A DNA stretch of 33,703 nt from positions 1 to 33,703 of the forward strand of contig JAKAFL010000038.1 of assembly GCA_021817945.1 (NCBI GenBank). Reading direction: 5' to 3'. Source of the stretch: a bacterium. GTDB taxonomy: Bacteria > Verrucomicrobiota > Verrucomicrobiia > Limisphaerales > UBA11358. A program made the translations under genes and the position numbers. Below the pieces are notes generated by a model. It made no database searches. It worked only from the letters and a program-made list of their open reading frames with translations, and was not told the origin of the DNA. Shown here piece after piece: positions 26,901 to 33,703 of the stretch (position 1 is the first letter of the stretch; every line of letters starts with the position of its first letter).

Positions 26901-28384
26901 ACGAAGGCACCGGTACATTCAATTTGACCGGCGGCGTGCTCTATGACGGCGGCGGAGGCGGTGGAAACATAGATATTGGCACCTCAGCCGGAATTGGCGG
27001 GGTGACCGGATATGGCGTGCTCAACCAGACTGGTGGTGTGATCACCAACACCGCCAGCCAGACCTGGCTGGGCGAAGGCACCACAGGCGAACCCGCCACG
27101 GGCATTTGGAACATCTCCGGGGGCAGCGCCTACTTGGGTGAGTTGCACGTGGGTGTGGGCGGCAATGGCACCAATGTCGTGAACCTGGATGGCTCCGGAC
27201 TTATCAACTGCGCAGGGTTCATGGGCCTCTCCTTGAATTCCACCAGCGTCACCGGCATCGTCAACCTGGGCAGCGTCACGCAGCCGGGTGGAACTTTGGT
27301 GGTCAATAATGACATGACCGTGGGCGATCAGGGCAACGGGGTTTTGAACCTGGTCGCCAACGGGGGCGGCCAAGCCACCGTCACCGGCACGCTGTATCTC
27401 TCCCGCAGCAGCGCCACCGCTTATGGCATTGTAAACTTGAATACCGGGGCGGTCCTCAATGTGAGCTATGTCAACAACGGCTGGGGCTTTGGTGTCACCC
27501 ATACCAACAATGCCAATCCCAATGCGTTCAACTTCAACGGCGGCACCCTCAAGGCTCATGTGGGGTCTCCCTACTTCATGCAGCCTTACGTCAATGCTCA
27601 GGTTCAGGCGGGTGGCGCCATTATTGACGACGGTGGCTACACCATTGACGTGCTCGCCGCCCTTCAAAACGGCGGTGGCGGCGGTGGACTCACCAAGCTG
27701 GGATCAGGTAATCTGCACTTGGATGGTGTCAACACCTACACGGGCGAAACGCTCGTGAGCGCCGGCTCGCTGGGCGTGGGGCCTGGCGGCACCATCGCAG
27801 GACCTGTCAGCGTGGCTTCCGGTGCCGCTCTCCTGGGCGACATCGGTTCAATCGGGCTGCCTTACAGCATCAACAACACGCTTACCCTATCCAATGGTTG
27901 TGCCGTCTTGATGCAGATCACCCCGTCCAGCAACGACCAGATCAACGGATTGACCACCGTCAGCTACGGCGGGGCTTTGGTTGTCACCAATGCCAGCGCA
28001 TCCCCCCTGGTCTCCGGAAAGCAATACTTGTTGTTTAATGCCGCAAACCCCGGCACGGGCAATTTCAGCTCCGTGACCGTGCTCTCCGCCACGGGCCAGT
28101 ACACCGGATCCTTCAACCCGGCCAACGGCCTCCTCACCATCGCCGCAGTGGCCACTCCCAAATTCAACCCTGTCTCCGTTTCCAGCGGAAACCTGGTGAT
28201 GACCGGAACCGGTGGAACAGCCAACGGAACCTACTCCATCCTCACATCCACCAACATCACGACACCGCTGGCTTTGTGGATCACAAACAGCACCGGATTG
28301 TTTGATGGCTCGGGCAACTTCTCCAATGCCATCCCGGTCAAGTCATCCGTGCCGGAACAGTTCTTCCAAATCAAGACCCCTTGA
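23984..28384 (+). CDS. Giant secreted beta-solenoid protein with autotransporter-associated repeats
   Basis: A 1466-residue exported protein. A basic N-terminus and signal peptide end near ...SATQSPAQ (residue ~37). The rest is Gly/Asn/Thr/Ser-rich and beta-helical in character, with many variants of LNGGT and GTGVVNQNGGTV. At least three autotransporter-associated beta-strand (PATR) units are clear at ~469-505 (SGTLNLTGVNTYTGSTTVS), ~708-743 and ~1229-1265 (LGSGNLHLDGVNTYTGET). There is no outer-membrane barrel domain; the tail ends EQFFQIKTP like other secreted proteins of this group. The role is probably adhesion or surface scaffold. The frame opens at 23837, but ATG 23984 fits the signal peptide. 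The final ~243 codons are duplicated at 32668-33398. Confidence 0.88.
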   Translation: MKKPQKLKNANKRSGLTMALAALSAGLVFSATQSPAQTAWIGTNADFNYSTNWNGTYIDVGTSSPNPNCTDDNGSNSTVLIQPGDPIWYHGDTLAGNANNTSGAYIQTGSTNNTGYPSNGNWLRMGIGTGSVGYYTLSNGTVNVAGRTQLGEKGVGFLDVENGVYNTGYNGNPGLVAGQGDFSGAAGSTGTLVLDGGTINNIGNETWFGEAYPACIGYFYMNGGTFNANNWFVFGRNGGQGYGVMTAGTINFHGGGMFLVGGGGVGSLAQSGGIINAYNQYLVPQSNGGGTGTGTNILSGTAVLNIHDWLAVGRNGGYGEMDISGNAAVTRDNASDSGSHFTIGSGGTGVVNQNGGTVTESTSDLWVGESATGTWNLNSGTANLLNVIMSFNSGITSYLNLNGGLLAVNSISSSSSASVSTLNLNGGTLRANLSNSSFISGLFSAYVGGPVTIDSQGYSVTIPQVLQDNGGGSIIKVGSGTLNLTGVNTYTGSTTVSAGSLGIVTGTSANGGYGVADGASLNVQVVGSVNSTVNMSSLTLSNGSPSMLIDLGSFGNPTTAPVTVNALNVNGNLTININDELPQIGQFPLISYTTKTGSTYVLGPLPVGLVANLVDDTANHSIDLDITAVNIPHWDGLAGGNWDVGVTTNWLNLPTGLPTYFEQGNLVTFDDTATGTTNVNVVGNVNPGSTTFNNNLLTYTVSGSGSIGGAGSLVAEGTGLVNLYTTNTYTGPTLVSGGTLSVNNLANGGSPSSIGASSANPTNLVLSDATLRYTGPATLANRGYSLQNTNCLIDTESNLALSGAVSVVSAADFSKSGPAMLTFASVGVNQLSGSAGLGFRTIAGTTIFDGSAGGQTNNIGGHFGVGGLGGTNAAVILTNTVVNVPTGGVDLGRSGGATGTLFVNNGAVFNSTGGNMALGDGGGVASTGVVNQVGGTVISTGQIFVGQNTNGVGVYNLSGGTFEVFNWLAVGRDEGTGTFNLTGGVLYDGGGGGGNIDIGTSAGIGGVTGYGVLNQTGGVITNTASQTWLGEGTTGEPATGIWNISGGSAYLGELHVGVGGNGTNVVNLDGSGLINCAGFMGLSLNSTSVTGIVNLGSVTQPGGTLVVNNDMTVGDQGNGVLNLVANGGGQATVTGTLYLSRSSATAYGIVNLNTGAVLNVSYVNNGWGFGVTHTNNANPNAFNFNGGTLKAHVGSPYFMQPYVNAQVQAGGAIIDDGGYTIDVLAALQNGGGGGGLTKLGSGNLHLDGVNTYTGETLVSAGSLGVGPGGTIAGPVSVASGAALLGDIGSIGLPYSINNTLTLSNGCAVLMQITPSSNDQINGLTTVSYGGALVVTNASASPLVSGKQYLLFNAANPGTGNFSSVTVLSATGQYTGSFNPANGLLTIAAVATPKFNPVSVSSGNLVMTGTGGTANGTYSILTSTNITTPLALWITNSTGLFDGSGNFSNAIPVKSSVPEQFFQIKTP

Positions 28385-28563
28385 ACCGGGGCTGATATAA
28401 AATAAACAAGGGCGCCCCCATTCGGGGCGCCCTCTTTGTATGCATACTTGCAGGGGAGCAAGCCGTTAAGCCCGCTAATATCAATTATTATATGGCTTTT
28501 ATCATAAGTAATATTTGCGGCAGCGTTGGCAGGGACTATAAACGACTCAATGAGCAACAAATG
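27654..28563 (+). repeat. Direct repeat A (3' end of solenoid gene plus terminator)
   Basis: From 27654 this segment matches 32668-33578 with a constant offset of 5,014 bases through the coding part. About 18 base differences were counted by eye over ~730 coding bases, with no indels. Beyond the stop the match continues through the terminator and an AT-rich stretch to the shared ACAAATG, but is more diverged and has small indels. Confidence 0.92.
28409..28438 (+). terminator. Intrinsic terminator of the solenoid gene
   Basis: AGGGCGCCCC (28409-28418), loop CATTC and GGGGCGCCCT (28424-28433) form a perfect 10-bp stem followed by CTTTG. It starts 25 bases after the stop codon. An identical hairpin occurs in repeat B. 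Confidence 0.9.
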
Positions 28564-29098
28564 GCTAACCAAAATGAACTGTTGGGATGGTTTTGATGGA
28601 GCCTTGCAATTAATGGGATGCTCAGCTCAGCCCCCCCCCCCCCCCGCGCAGATCTTTTTAAAACTCCAACGAGAAGTCATTTTGGATTTTTCTGGACTTG
28701 GACCCAGATTGGAGGAGAAAGCTCTGGAGGCGTTTTCCATGGCACAAAAATTAAAATTGTTTTCTTTAGTTTACCTTCCTCAAGAAAAAATTAGAAAAAG
28801 ATGCTTCAAACCAAGAATCCGAATTGCGTTTGGAATTTTAGGATTTGAGGGGGAGCGATCATCAGACCCATTTCCGCTGCGGATTTTAGCACGGGCGGAG
28901 AATAAAGCCAAAAGCTTTGCCAACGGTTTTATAGGAAGAATTTCCCGCCATGGCCGTCCGGCTTTGCTGCTTTTCAGGATACGACATGTAACGGATGATT
29001 CTGTTTTGGCTTCCAACAATCATGTGTTGGCGACCACATCAATGTGCAGCAATCGGCAACCCGTTTGGTAAAGGCTTCATCATATTTTATTATCATAA
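28564..29098 (+). other. Non-coding, AT-richer stretch without a supported gene
   Basis: About 535 bases between repeat A and the next gene. ORFs cross it on both strands (a 181-codon frame on + from 28526, a 79-codon frame on - at 28780-29019), but neither has a recognisable domain, signal peptide or ribosome site. It contains a run of 15 C. The last 40 bases are AT-rich and could hold the promoter of the following gene. Confidence 0.5.
28631..28645 (+). repeat. Homopolymer tract of 15 C
   Basis: An uninterrupted run of 15 C (28631-28645). It is the longest homopolymer noticed in the window. It may be a slippage-prone site or an assembly uncertainty. It lies ~450 bases upstream of the gene at 29099. 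Confidence 0.9.
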
Positions 29099-30559
29099 AT
29101 GAAAATCCATTTGATTCCATTTTACCGGGTAACGGCAATTGCAGCCATTGTGCTGACATTTGCTTTAATGCTTGCTCACAATCTTGGCGCGCAAACCGAA
29201 GGCGATCCAACAGGTCGAATAAATCAGGCGTCGAACCTGTTGGCCCAGGGCCAGCCAAAGGCTGCGCTGGCCATTCTGGACACAATCAACACGTCCGAAT
29301 CGTATTATTCTCTGGCTTTGGCCTACAAGGCGTTGTGTTTTTTTCAAACTGATCGGTTAAAATTTTGCAAAGCCATGAAATCGCCAATGCTGCAATTGGC
29401 TGGCCAGCCCCCGGAACTGCAGCGGGAGTTGCAATACGACCAGATTGAAACTCTCTTTCTCTATAGAAAATTTGAGGAACTCCGGCCCTGTCTTGAGAAT
29501 TTTATTGCTTCAAACACAAATTCCCCGCTCATGCATACAGTTCTCGAATACCAGATGGCAACATGGTATGAGCGGGGAATGAAAAAAATAGTTGAGGCAA
29601 ACGAGTCCAGCGATCCCCAAATATTCCAAAAACGATACAATGACGGGCAAAGCAACCTTCTCGATTTTCTGAACTTAGCCTCAGTCTTGAACCAGACAAA
29701 CTATCTGGCCTTCCCCAAAAGATCGTTGGTCCATGAAATCTGGCAGGCACGTATCGCGCTTGGAGAAGAAAAACAAACCCAGGATCAAACCCCAGATATG
29801 GATAAAGATGAGGAGGCATTCACGAGTGTGAAAATGTTTGAAAGCCTCCAGCCGAGAGCCCTCTGGAGCATTCGGGAAACAGAGGATAACGTGAAGCGTA
29901 TGAATGATTTCCTTAACAAATACCCTTCCAGTATTCATGCCAGGAGGGTGCGGTATGATTTGGCCGCCATCAGTTTCCCAATGGTTGAAGCTTTGTATCC
30001 AGAGGCTTACAACGATGAAAGGGCAAATGATACAAACAGCGCCTCTGCCATAAAAATGAAGGCCCAAGCTTATTTCCAAATGACTGAATCGTTAACAAAT
30101 GAATTGTATGAAGATTCGGCCGCGGGAATTGGACCAGGAGATGTTTTTGATGCCAAAGCCGATTTGCTGCATGGTTACTGCCTTGAAAAGAATTACTCTG
30201 AGGTTTTGAATTTGGCTGGTCAATGGGCTTCAATTTCAGTGCCAGGTGGCGTGACATGGTTGATGGCCAAAACCTACCGTGGAGCTGCCTTTCAAAGCAT
30301 GATGCCGGCAAACTTAAATCAGGCGGCAGAAGAACTGGACGGCGTTTTGCAATATGGATTCTCTGGAAAAGCAGAAAATGATCATTGGGTGCTTGCAGCG
30401 GCTAGTTTCCGAATCAGCGTGGCAAGGCAAGCAGGCGATTTTCAGAAAGCCATTGACATCTACCGGTGGGTGCAAGCCTCTAAATGCAAAAAGGATCAAA
30501 AAAAGAGGTTTTTGGGAAATTGGGCTTTCGTGCTTCAGGGAAATGATTTTCATCCATGA
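29099..30559 (+). CDS. Secreted TPR-like helical protein of unknown function
   Basis: A 486-residue protein with a signal peptide (VTAIAAIVLTFALMLAHNLGA, cleavage near GA|QT). The remainder is alpha-helical in look, with TPR-like helix pairs (INQASNLLAQGQPKAALAILDTI; MNDFLNKYPSSIHARRVRYDL; QAAEELDGVLQYGF). No enzyme motif was recognised. It begins at ATG 29099, just after an AT-rich stretch, and its stop overlaps the next start (ATGA at 30556-30559). Base composition is more AT-rich than the genes to the left. The three genes 29099-32490 all encode predicted exported proteins and probably form one operon. A scaffold or assembly role for the next product is possible but unsupported. Confidence 0.75.
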   Translation: MKIHLIPFYRVTAIAAIVLTFALMLAHNLGAQTEGDPTGRINQASNLLAQGQPKAALAILDTINTSESYYSLALAYKALCFFQTDRLKFCKAMKSPMLQLAGQPPELQRELQYDQIETLFLYRKFEELRPCLENFIASNTNSPLMHTVLEYQMATWYERGMKKIVEANESSDPQIFQKRYNDGQSNLLDFLNLASVLNQTNYLAFPKRSLVHEIWQARIALGEEKQTQDQTPDMDKDEEAFTSVKMFESLQPRALWSIRETEDNVKRMNDFLNKYPSSIHARRVRYDLAAISFPMVEALYPEAYNDERANDTNSASAIKMKAQAYFQMTESLTNELYEDSAAGIGPGDVFDAKADLLHGYCLEKNYSEVLNLAGQWASISVPGGVTWLMAKTYRGAAFQSMMPANLNQAAEELDGVLQYGFSGKAENDHWVLAAASFRISVARQAGDFQKAIDIYRWVQASKCKKDQKKRFLGNWAFVLQGNDFHP

Positions 30560-31980
30560 AAAATAATAAATTGAAATCGGCCTTTGCCTGGGTTATTTTG
30601 TCCTTGTGCTCAACTTTTTCCTTTCACTTATATGCTCAGCCCTGTGTGTATGCGTACACGGGGTATTACTGCATTAGTGAAGGATCAGTTGGATTGATTG
30701 GGCCAGCAAACACCACTTTTGTTGATTTGGGGAATGCGGTGACAGTGTCGGTAACCCCTGCCCCCACAGACGATACAAACGAAACGGTGACCTATTACAA
30801 TAACACCAGCAATGACAACACACCCGGCTGTCCTCCGGATATTTCCATCGGTGGCACGCCTCCTGGGTATGGGGTGACTTGGACCGCGAGTGAGGGGAGT
30901 TGGAGCACAAATGGCACGGGGTTGACCGCGAATTTTACCCCGCCTACTTGTGGCGGGGGATCGGTGAGTTTTGTTTGCAATTATACAAATCAATATCCAT
31001 GCACCAATACGGGATCCAGCGGTTCGGGTTGCAATTTTACGGTTGTTTCCTTAAACATAACGGATGGTTCGGGTAACGGAATATCCAGCGCTAACAACAA
31101 TATTGTTGCTATCGTTGGGCAAAATATTACTTTAACTGCGGAAACCTGCGGAGGAACGTTCTCCAACTACGAGTGGACAGTCGCAGGAACGACCGAGTCT
31201 GGATTTTACGTTTCCGCCCCGCCGACGCATTCTGGTTATACGGGGGATGGATGGACAAATGGTTATCCACTAAACCTCACTAACACTACTAATCCTAGCG
31301 TTTCATTTTTCTGGATTGATGCCGGAAGTAAATCTGTGAGTTGCTCTGCGGTTTGCGGTGGTATCACATTTTCCACAAATGTTGCATTCACAGTGGTAAG
31401 ACCGGACGGAAAAATTACAGCAACGACGGGTTCTATCGCAATATCAAACACATTTGGTCAACTAGAAATTGATTATGGCGATAACTCTGGAGTGCCTGGT
31501 ATATTATTCTCAAATCATATTAACATGCCGGGTGGGAATTATAATGGCGGAAATACCAATTATTTAATTGAGTGGGTGCAAACAACCGTTCCGAAATACT
31601 CTGAGACTGCCTACTCTACAAACCACACGAAGATGGAAAGTGGGCTAGACGGAACGTTTCCATACCCAGAGAGCGTGCCGCAAGTGACTACCTTCGATAA
31701 CCCAGGTATGGGTTTGACTGACCCTGGTGAGTCGGATGCTCTTGTTACCCAGACAGCGACAATGTGGTTAATGTTCGAACCTTCTGGAGGACAATTTGTT
31801 CCATTGCGAAAAGTCAGTTGGAATTGGGGAGCCAACGCATTATTAGAGGGCGGGGGTTGGACTTTGATTTCCGAATCAAATGGCGCTAACCCAAGTGATT
31901 CCGACACTGGCACCACTTATCCAACTTGGACAGACAACGCAGCAGATACAAATTCGTTTCAGTGGTCCCCACCGTTTTAA
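30556..31980 (+). CDS. Secreted cysteine-rich Ig-like protein of unknown function
   Basis: A 474-residue exported protein; the signal peptide (FAWVILSLCSTFSFHLYA) ends near residue 26. The mature N-terminal half (~27-275) is beta-rich, with about ten cysteines and Ig-like phrases such as YGVTWTASEGSW and YEWTVAGT, suggesting disulphide-bonded Ig-like domains. The C-terminal ~190 residues contain no cysteine and include ATMWLMFEPSGGQFVPLRKV followed by SWNWGANALLEGGGW, probably a separate beta domain. The function is not recognised. The start overlaps the upstream stop (ATGA), implying translational coupling, and the next gene starts 12 bases after its stop. A degenerate fragment of the region near 30737-30780 reappears at 32526-32566. 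Confidence 0.75.
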   Translation: MKNNKLKSAFAWVILSLCSTFSFHLYAQPCVYAYTGYYCISEGSVGLIGPANTTFVDLGNAVTVSVTPAPTDDTNETVTYYNNTSNDNTPGCPPDISIGGTPPGYGVTWTASEGSWSTNGTGLTANFTPPTCGGGSVSFVCNYTNQYPCTNTGSSGSGCNFTVVSLNITDGSGNGISSANNNIVAIVGQNITLTAETCGGTFSNYEWTVAGTTESGFYVSAPPTHSGYTGDGWTNGYPLNLTNTTNPSVSFFWIDAGSKSVSCSAVCGGITFSTNVAFTVVRPDGKITATTGSIAISNTFGQLEIDYGDNSGVPGILFSNHINMPGGNYNGGNTNYLIEWVQTTVPKYSETAYSTNHTKMESGLDGTFPYPESVPQVTTFDNPGMGLTDPGESDALVTQTATMWLMFEPSGGQFVPLRKVSWNWGANALLEGGGWTLISESNGANPSDSDTGTTYPTWTDNAADTNSFQWSPPF

Positions 31981-31992
31981 TTTAATAACATT

Positions 31993-32490
31993 ATGCTTAA
32001 ATATATAATTTACTTAATTGGAATTTATTTAATTGCACGCGAGGCGGGGTGGTCTCAAACCAATGACATAGGAACCATTGGATACAGCGATGAAGTTGCA
32101 TATGGAATTCCTTTTTCGATTAGCATGGCCAATAGCGTAATCGCATCGAACGCTAGCTTCGTAGTTGAAGTATCCGTTCACAATGGTTCAACAAACAGTA
32201 TTCGCCTAATTCAAGTAAATGGATCGATAAAACTAACGCTATCCTTGAAAGATAGTGTCGGGAATGTCAAAATGTTAATTGATGAGCCTAAAACCTATTC
32301 TAATCGCATGTCATTTGATCTAAAACCAGGGAAATCTTATAGTCTTTTGTTAGAACTTGCTCTTGGGTCCGACGTTAAGCTTGGGAATTACGTTCTTCAA
32401 GCCAAGACTTATTGCGTCTCGGATAATTGTAACGTTGGTCGCAGGAGGTTTTGGATGCTTTCTAATCAGCTTGTTTTGCAGGTAAAGTGA
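31993..32490 (+). CDS. Small secreted beta-rich protein of unknown function
   Basis: A 165-residue protein with an N-terminal hydrophobic signal (YIIYLIGIYLIAREAGWS, ~1-21). The mature part looks like a single beta-sandwich (FVVEVSVHNGSTNSIRL, YSLLLELALGSDVKLGNYVLQ), with two cysteines close together (YCVSDNC), possibly a disulphide. No family was recognised. It begins 12 bases after the Ig-like gene and has the most AT-rich coding sequence in the window. It is probably the last gene of the three-gene unit. Confidence 0.72.
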   Translation: MLKYIIYLIGIYLIAREAGWSQTNDIGTIGYSDEVAYGIPFSISMANSVIASNASFVVEVSVHNGSTNSIRLIQVNGSIKLTLSLKDSVGNVKMLIDEPKTYSNRMSFDLKPGKSYSLLLELALGSDVKLGNYVLQAKTYCVSDNCNVGRRRFWMLSNQLVLQVK

Positions 32491-32525
32491 TTGCGAAGAT
32501 TAACATTTGCTGAATTTTATTCAAC

Positions 32526-32566
32526 CGGTGACAGAGTCGGTAACCCCTGACATCACAGACGACAAC
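32526..32566 (+). pseudogene. Degenerate fragment of an Ig-like gene
   Basis: Bases 32526-32566 closely resemble 30737-30780 inside the Ig-like gene: CGGTGACAG, one mismatch, then GTCGGTAACCCCTG, then CACAGACGA. It has no reading frame of its own and is joined to unrelated sequence, so it is probably a remnant of a deleted paralogue at a recombination junction. Confidence 0.6.
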
Positions 32567-32582
32567 GCGTTGGATCAACGGT

Positions 32583-33398
32583 GTGGACAATTTGCAAGAA
32601 AAATGCCGTGGCAGGATGAGTGCTGGCGCGTCTGGGTGGGGCAACCGCGCTTCAAGAATTCGAGGGTTCGCCGCCCTTCAAAACGGCGGTGGCGGCGGTG
32701 GACTCACCAAGCTGGGATCAGGTAATCTGCACTTGGATGGTGTCAACACCTACACGGGCGAAACGCTCGTGAGCGCCGGCTCGCTGGGCGTGGGGCCTGG
32801 CGGCACCATCGCAGGACCTGTCAGCGTGGCTTCCGGTGCCGCCCTCCTGGGCGACATCGGTTCAATCGGACTGCCTTTCAGCATCAACAACACACTTACC
32901 CTATCCAATGGTTGTGCCGTCTTGATGCAAGTCACCCCGTCCAGCAATGACCAGATCAACGGATTGACCACCGTCAGCTACGGCGGGGCTTTGGTTGTAA
33001 CCAATGCCAGCGCATCCCCCCTGGTCTCCGGCAAGCAATACCTGCTGTTTAATGCCGCAAACGCCGGCACGGGCAATTTCAGCTCCGTGACCGTGCTCTC
33101 CGCCACGGGCCAGTACACCGGCTCCTTCAACCCGGCCAACGGCCTCCTCACCATCACCGCAGTGGCCACTCCCAAATTCAACCCTGTCTCCGTTTCCAGC
33201 GGAAACCTGGTGATGACCGGAACCGGTGGAACAGCCAACGGAACCTACTCCATCCTCACATCCACCAACATCCAGACACCGCTGGCTTTGTGGATCACGA
33301 ACAGCACCGGATTGTTCGATGGCTCGGGCAACTTCTCCAATGCCATCCCGGTCAAGTCATCCGTGCCGGAACAGTTCTTCCAAATCAAGACCCCTTGA
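32583..33398 (+). pseudogene. Headless duplicate of the solenoid protein C-terminus
   Basis: An open frame of 271 codons whose last ~243 reproduce the C-terminus of the protein at 23984-28384 with five amino-acid differences (Y to F, I to V, P to A, A to T, T to Q). The first ~29 codons (32583-32667) are unrelated. There is no signal peptide, so export is unlikely; it is best read as a gene fragment. The frame is undamaged, which would also suit a silent cassette. The PATR unit (LGSGNLHLDGVNTYTGET) and the EQFFQIKTP tail are intact. Confidence 0.75.
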
Positions 33399-33578
33399 AC
33401 CGGGTCTGATATAAAATAAGCAAGGGCGCCCCCATTCGGGGCGCCCTCTTTGTTTATGCATCCGGCAGGAGGGCAATCCGTTCAACCCGCTAATGTCATT
33501 TATTATATACTATTTATCATAAGTTATATTTGAGGCGGCGTTGGCATGGCCTATGAACGAATCAATGCGGGACAAATG
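32668..33578 (+). repeat. Direct repeat B
   Basis: This is the counterpart of 27654-28563. The left edge is sharp: similarity begins at the TCGCCGCCC shared by both copies and is absent just before it. The right edge is the shared ACAAATG, after which the sequences diverge. Confidence 0.92.
33423..33452 (+). terminator. Intrinsic terminator, duplicate copy
   Basis: The same AGGGCGCCCC / GGGGCGCCCT stem with loop CATTC as at 28409, followed by CTTTGTTT. It would end any transcript reading through the gene fragment. Confidence 0.9.
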
Positions 33579-33703
33579 TATCCGTGTCAGCAACCCTGTC
33601 TGGTGAGGCAGTCTGGCTGTGATAGACTGCTGGGATGTCAGGAGATTTTGAGGTGCGCGGCTTTCCAAGCGGCGGGCGTAAGCTCCGCCACCCGGGTGGT
33701 TGG
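33579..33703. other. Window end with no supported feature
   Basis: About 125 bases beyond repeat B, moderately GC-rich, with a short GGTGAGGCAGTC-type stretch and no convincing start, RNA gene or terminator. A gene may begin beyond the window. Confidence 0.4.

Noticed and set aside
24400..27700. Possible tandem DNA repeat or CRISPR-like array in the glycine-rich gene
   Set aside because: The repetition is at protein level (degenerate beta-solenoid rungs) within one long intact frame; no regular direct repeats with spacers are present.
28780..29019. 79-codon minus-strand frame in the same stretch
   Set aside because: It is short and basic, with no family recognised and no supporting promoter or ribosome site. 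It could be a conserved small ORF, but nothing here shows that.
28526..29071. 181-codon + frame after the solenoid gene
   Set aside because: It starts inside the repeat tail, runs through the 15-C tract and has no domain, signal or ribosome site.

Overview
The window looks like a chromosomal segment of a Verrucomicrobiota bacterium, most like the Pedosphaera/Limisphaerales group. This is inference from gene style: a short pseudopilin with a canonical prepilin tail, an ECF sigma factor paired with a membrane Ser/Thr kinase, secreted LamG and autotransporter-type beta-strand-repeat proteins without a barrel, and secreted proteins ending in FFQIK, YFRLQ or FYRLQ. Nearly everything is on the + strand. 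The bulk is moderately GC-rich; about 28.45-32.55 kb is visibly more AT-rich.

Layout. (1) 1-600: the 3' end of a 23S rRNA, a spacer, 5S rRNA and an intrinsic terminator. (2) 759-4603: a SNF2-family helicase and a SWIM zinc-finger protein, a known functional pairing. (3) 4796-7669: an ECF sigma factor and a transmembrane Ser/Thr kinase. (4) About 7709-7882: a palindromic intergenic repeat; a second copy lies inverted at about 22472-22640. (5) 7950-10889: a pseudopilin and a secreted LamG protein, ending in a terminator. (6) 11031-23827: a polysaccharide-utilisation locus that reads as arabinan-directed. It holds a secreted GH43 endo-arabinanase-like enzyme with two LamG domains, a GH51 arabinofuranosidase, a sensor kinase with a periplasmic two-component-regulator propeller, a LuxR-type response regulator, a GH2 enzyme and a second GH43 enzyme. 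Sensor, regulator and GH2 genes are joined by two ATGA overlaps. (7) 23984-28384: a 1466-residue secreted beta-solenoid protein. (8) 28.4-33.7 kb: an AT-richer segment with three secreted proteins of unknown function, bounded by two direct repeats of about 0.9 kb. The repeats carry the 3' end of the solenoid gene plus its terminator.

How it may work together (inference). The GH43 endo-enzyme would cut arabinan at or outside the cell surface, and GH51 and the second GH43 would trim the fragments. The propeller kinase would sense the oligosaccharides, much as Bacteroides hybrid two-component systems do, but here kinase and regulator are separate proteins. The genes at 22805 and 23984 share an upstream dyad motif placed exactly 117 nt before each ATG, a candidate common operator.

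The most noteworthy structures are the 5,014-bp segment between direct repeats (a possible tail-cassette or excisable arrangement), the shared uncharacterised N-terminal module of the proteins at 8736 and 11031, the palindromic repeat pair and the equally spaced upstream dyads. All reading was by eye; no alignment or database search was run.
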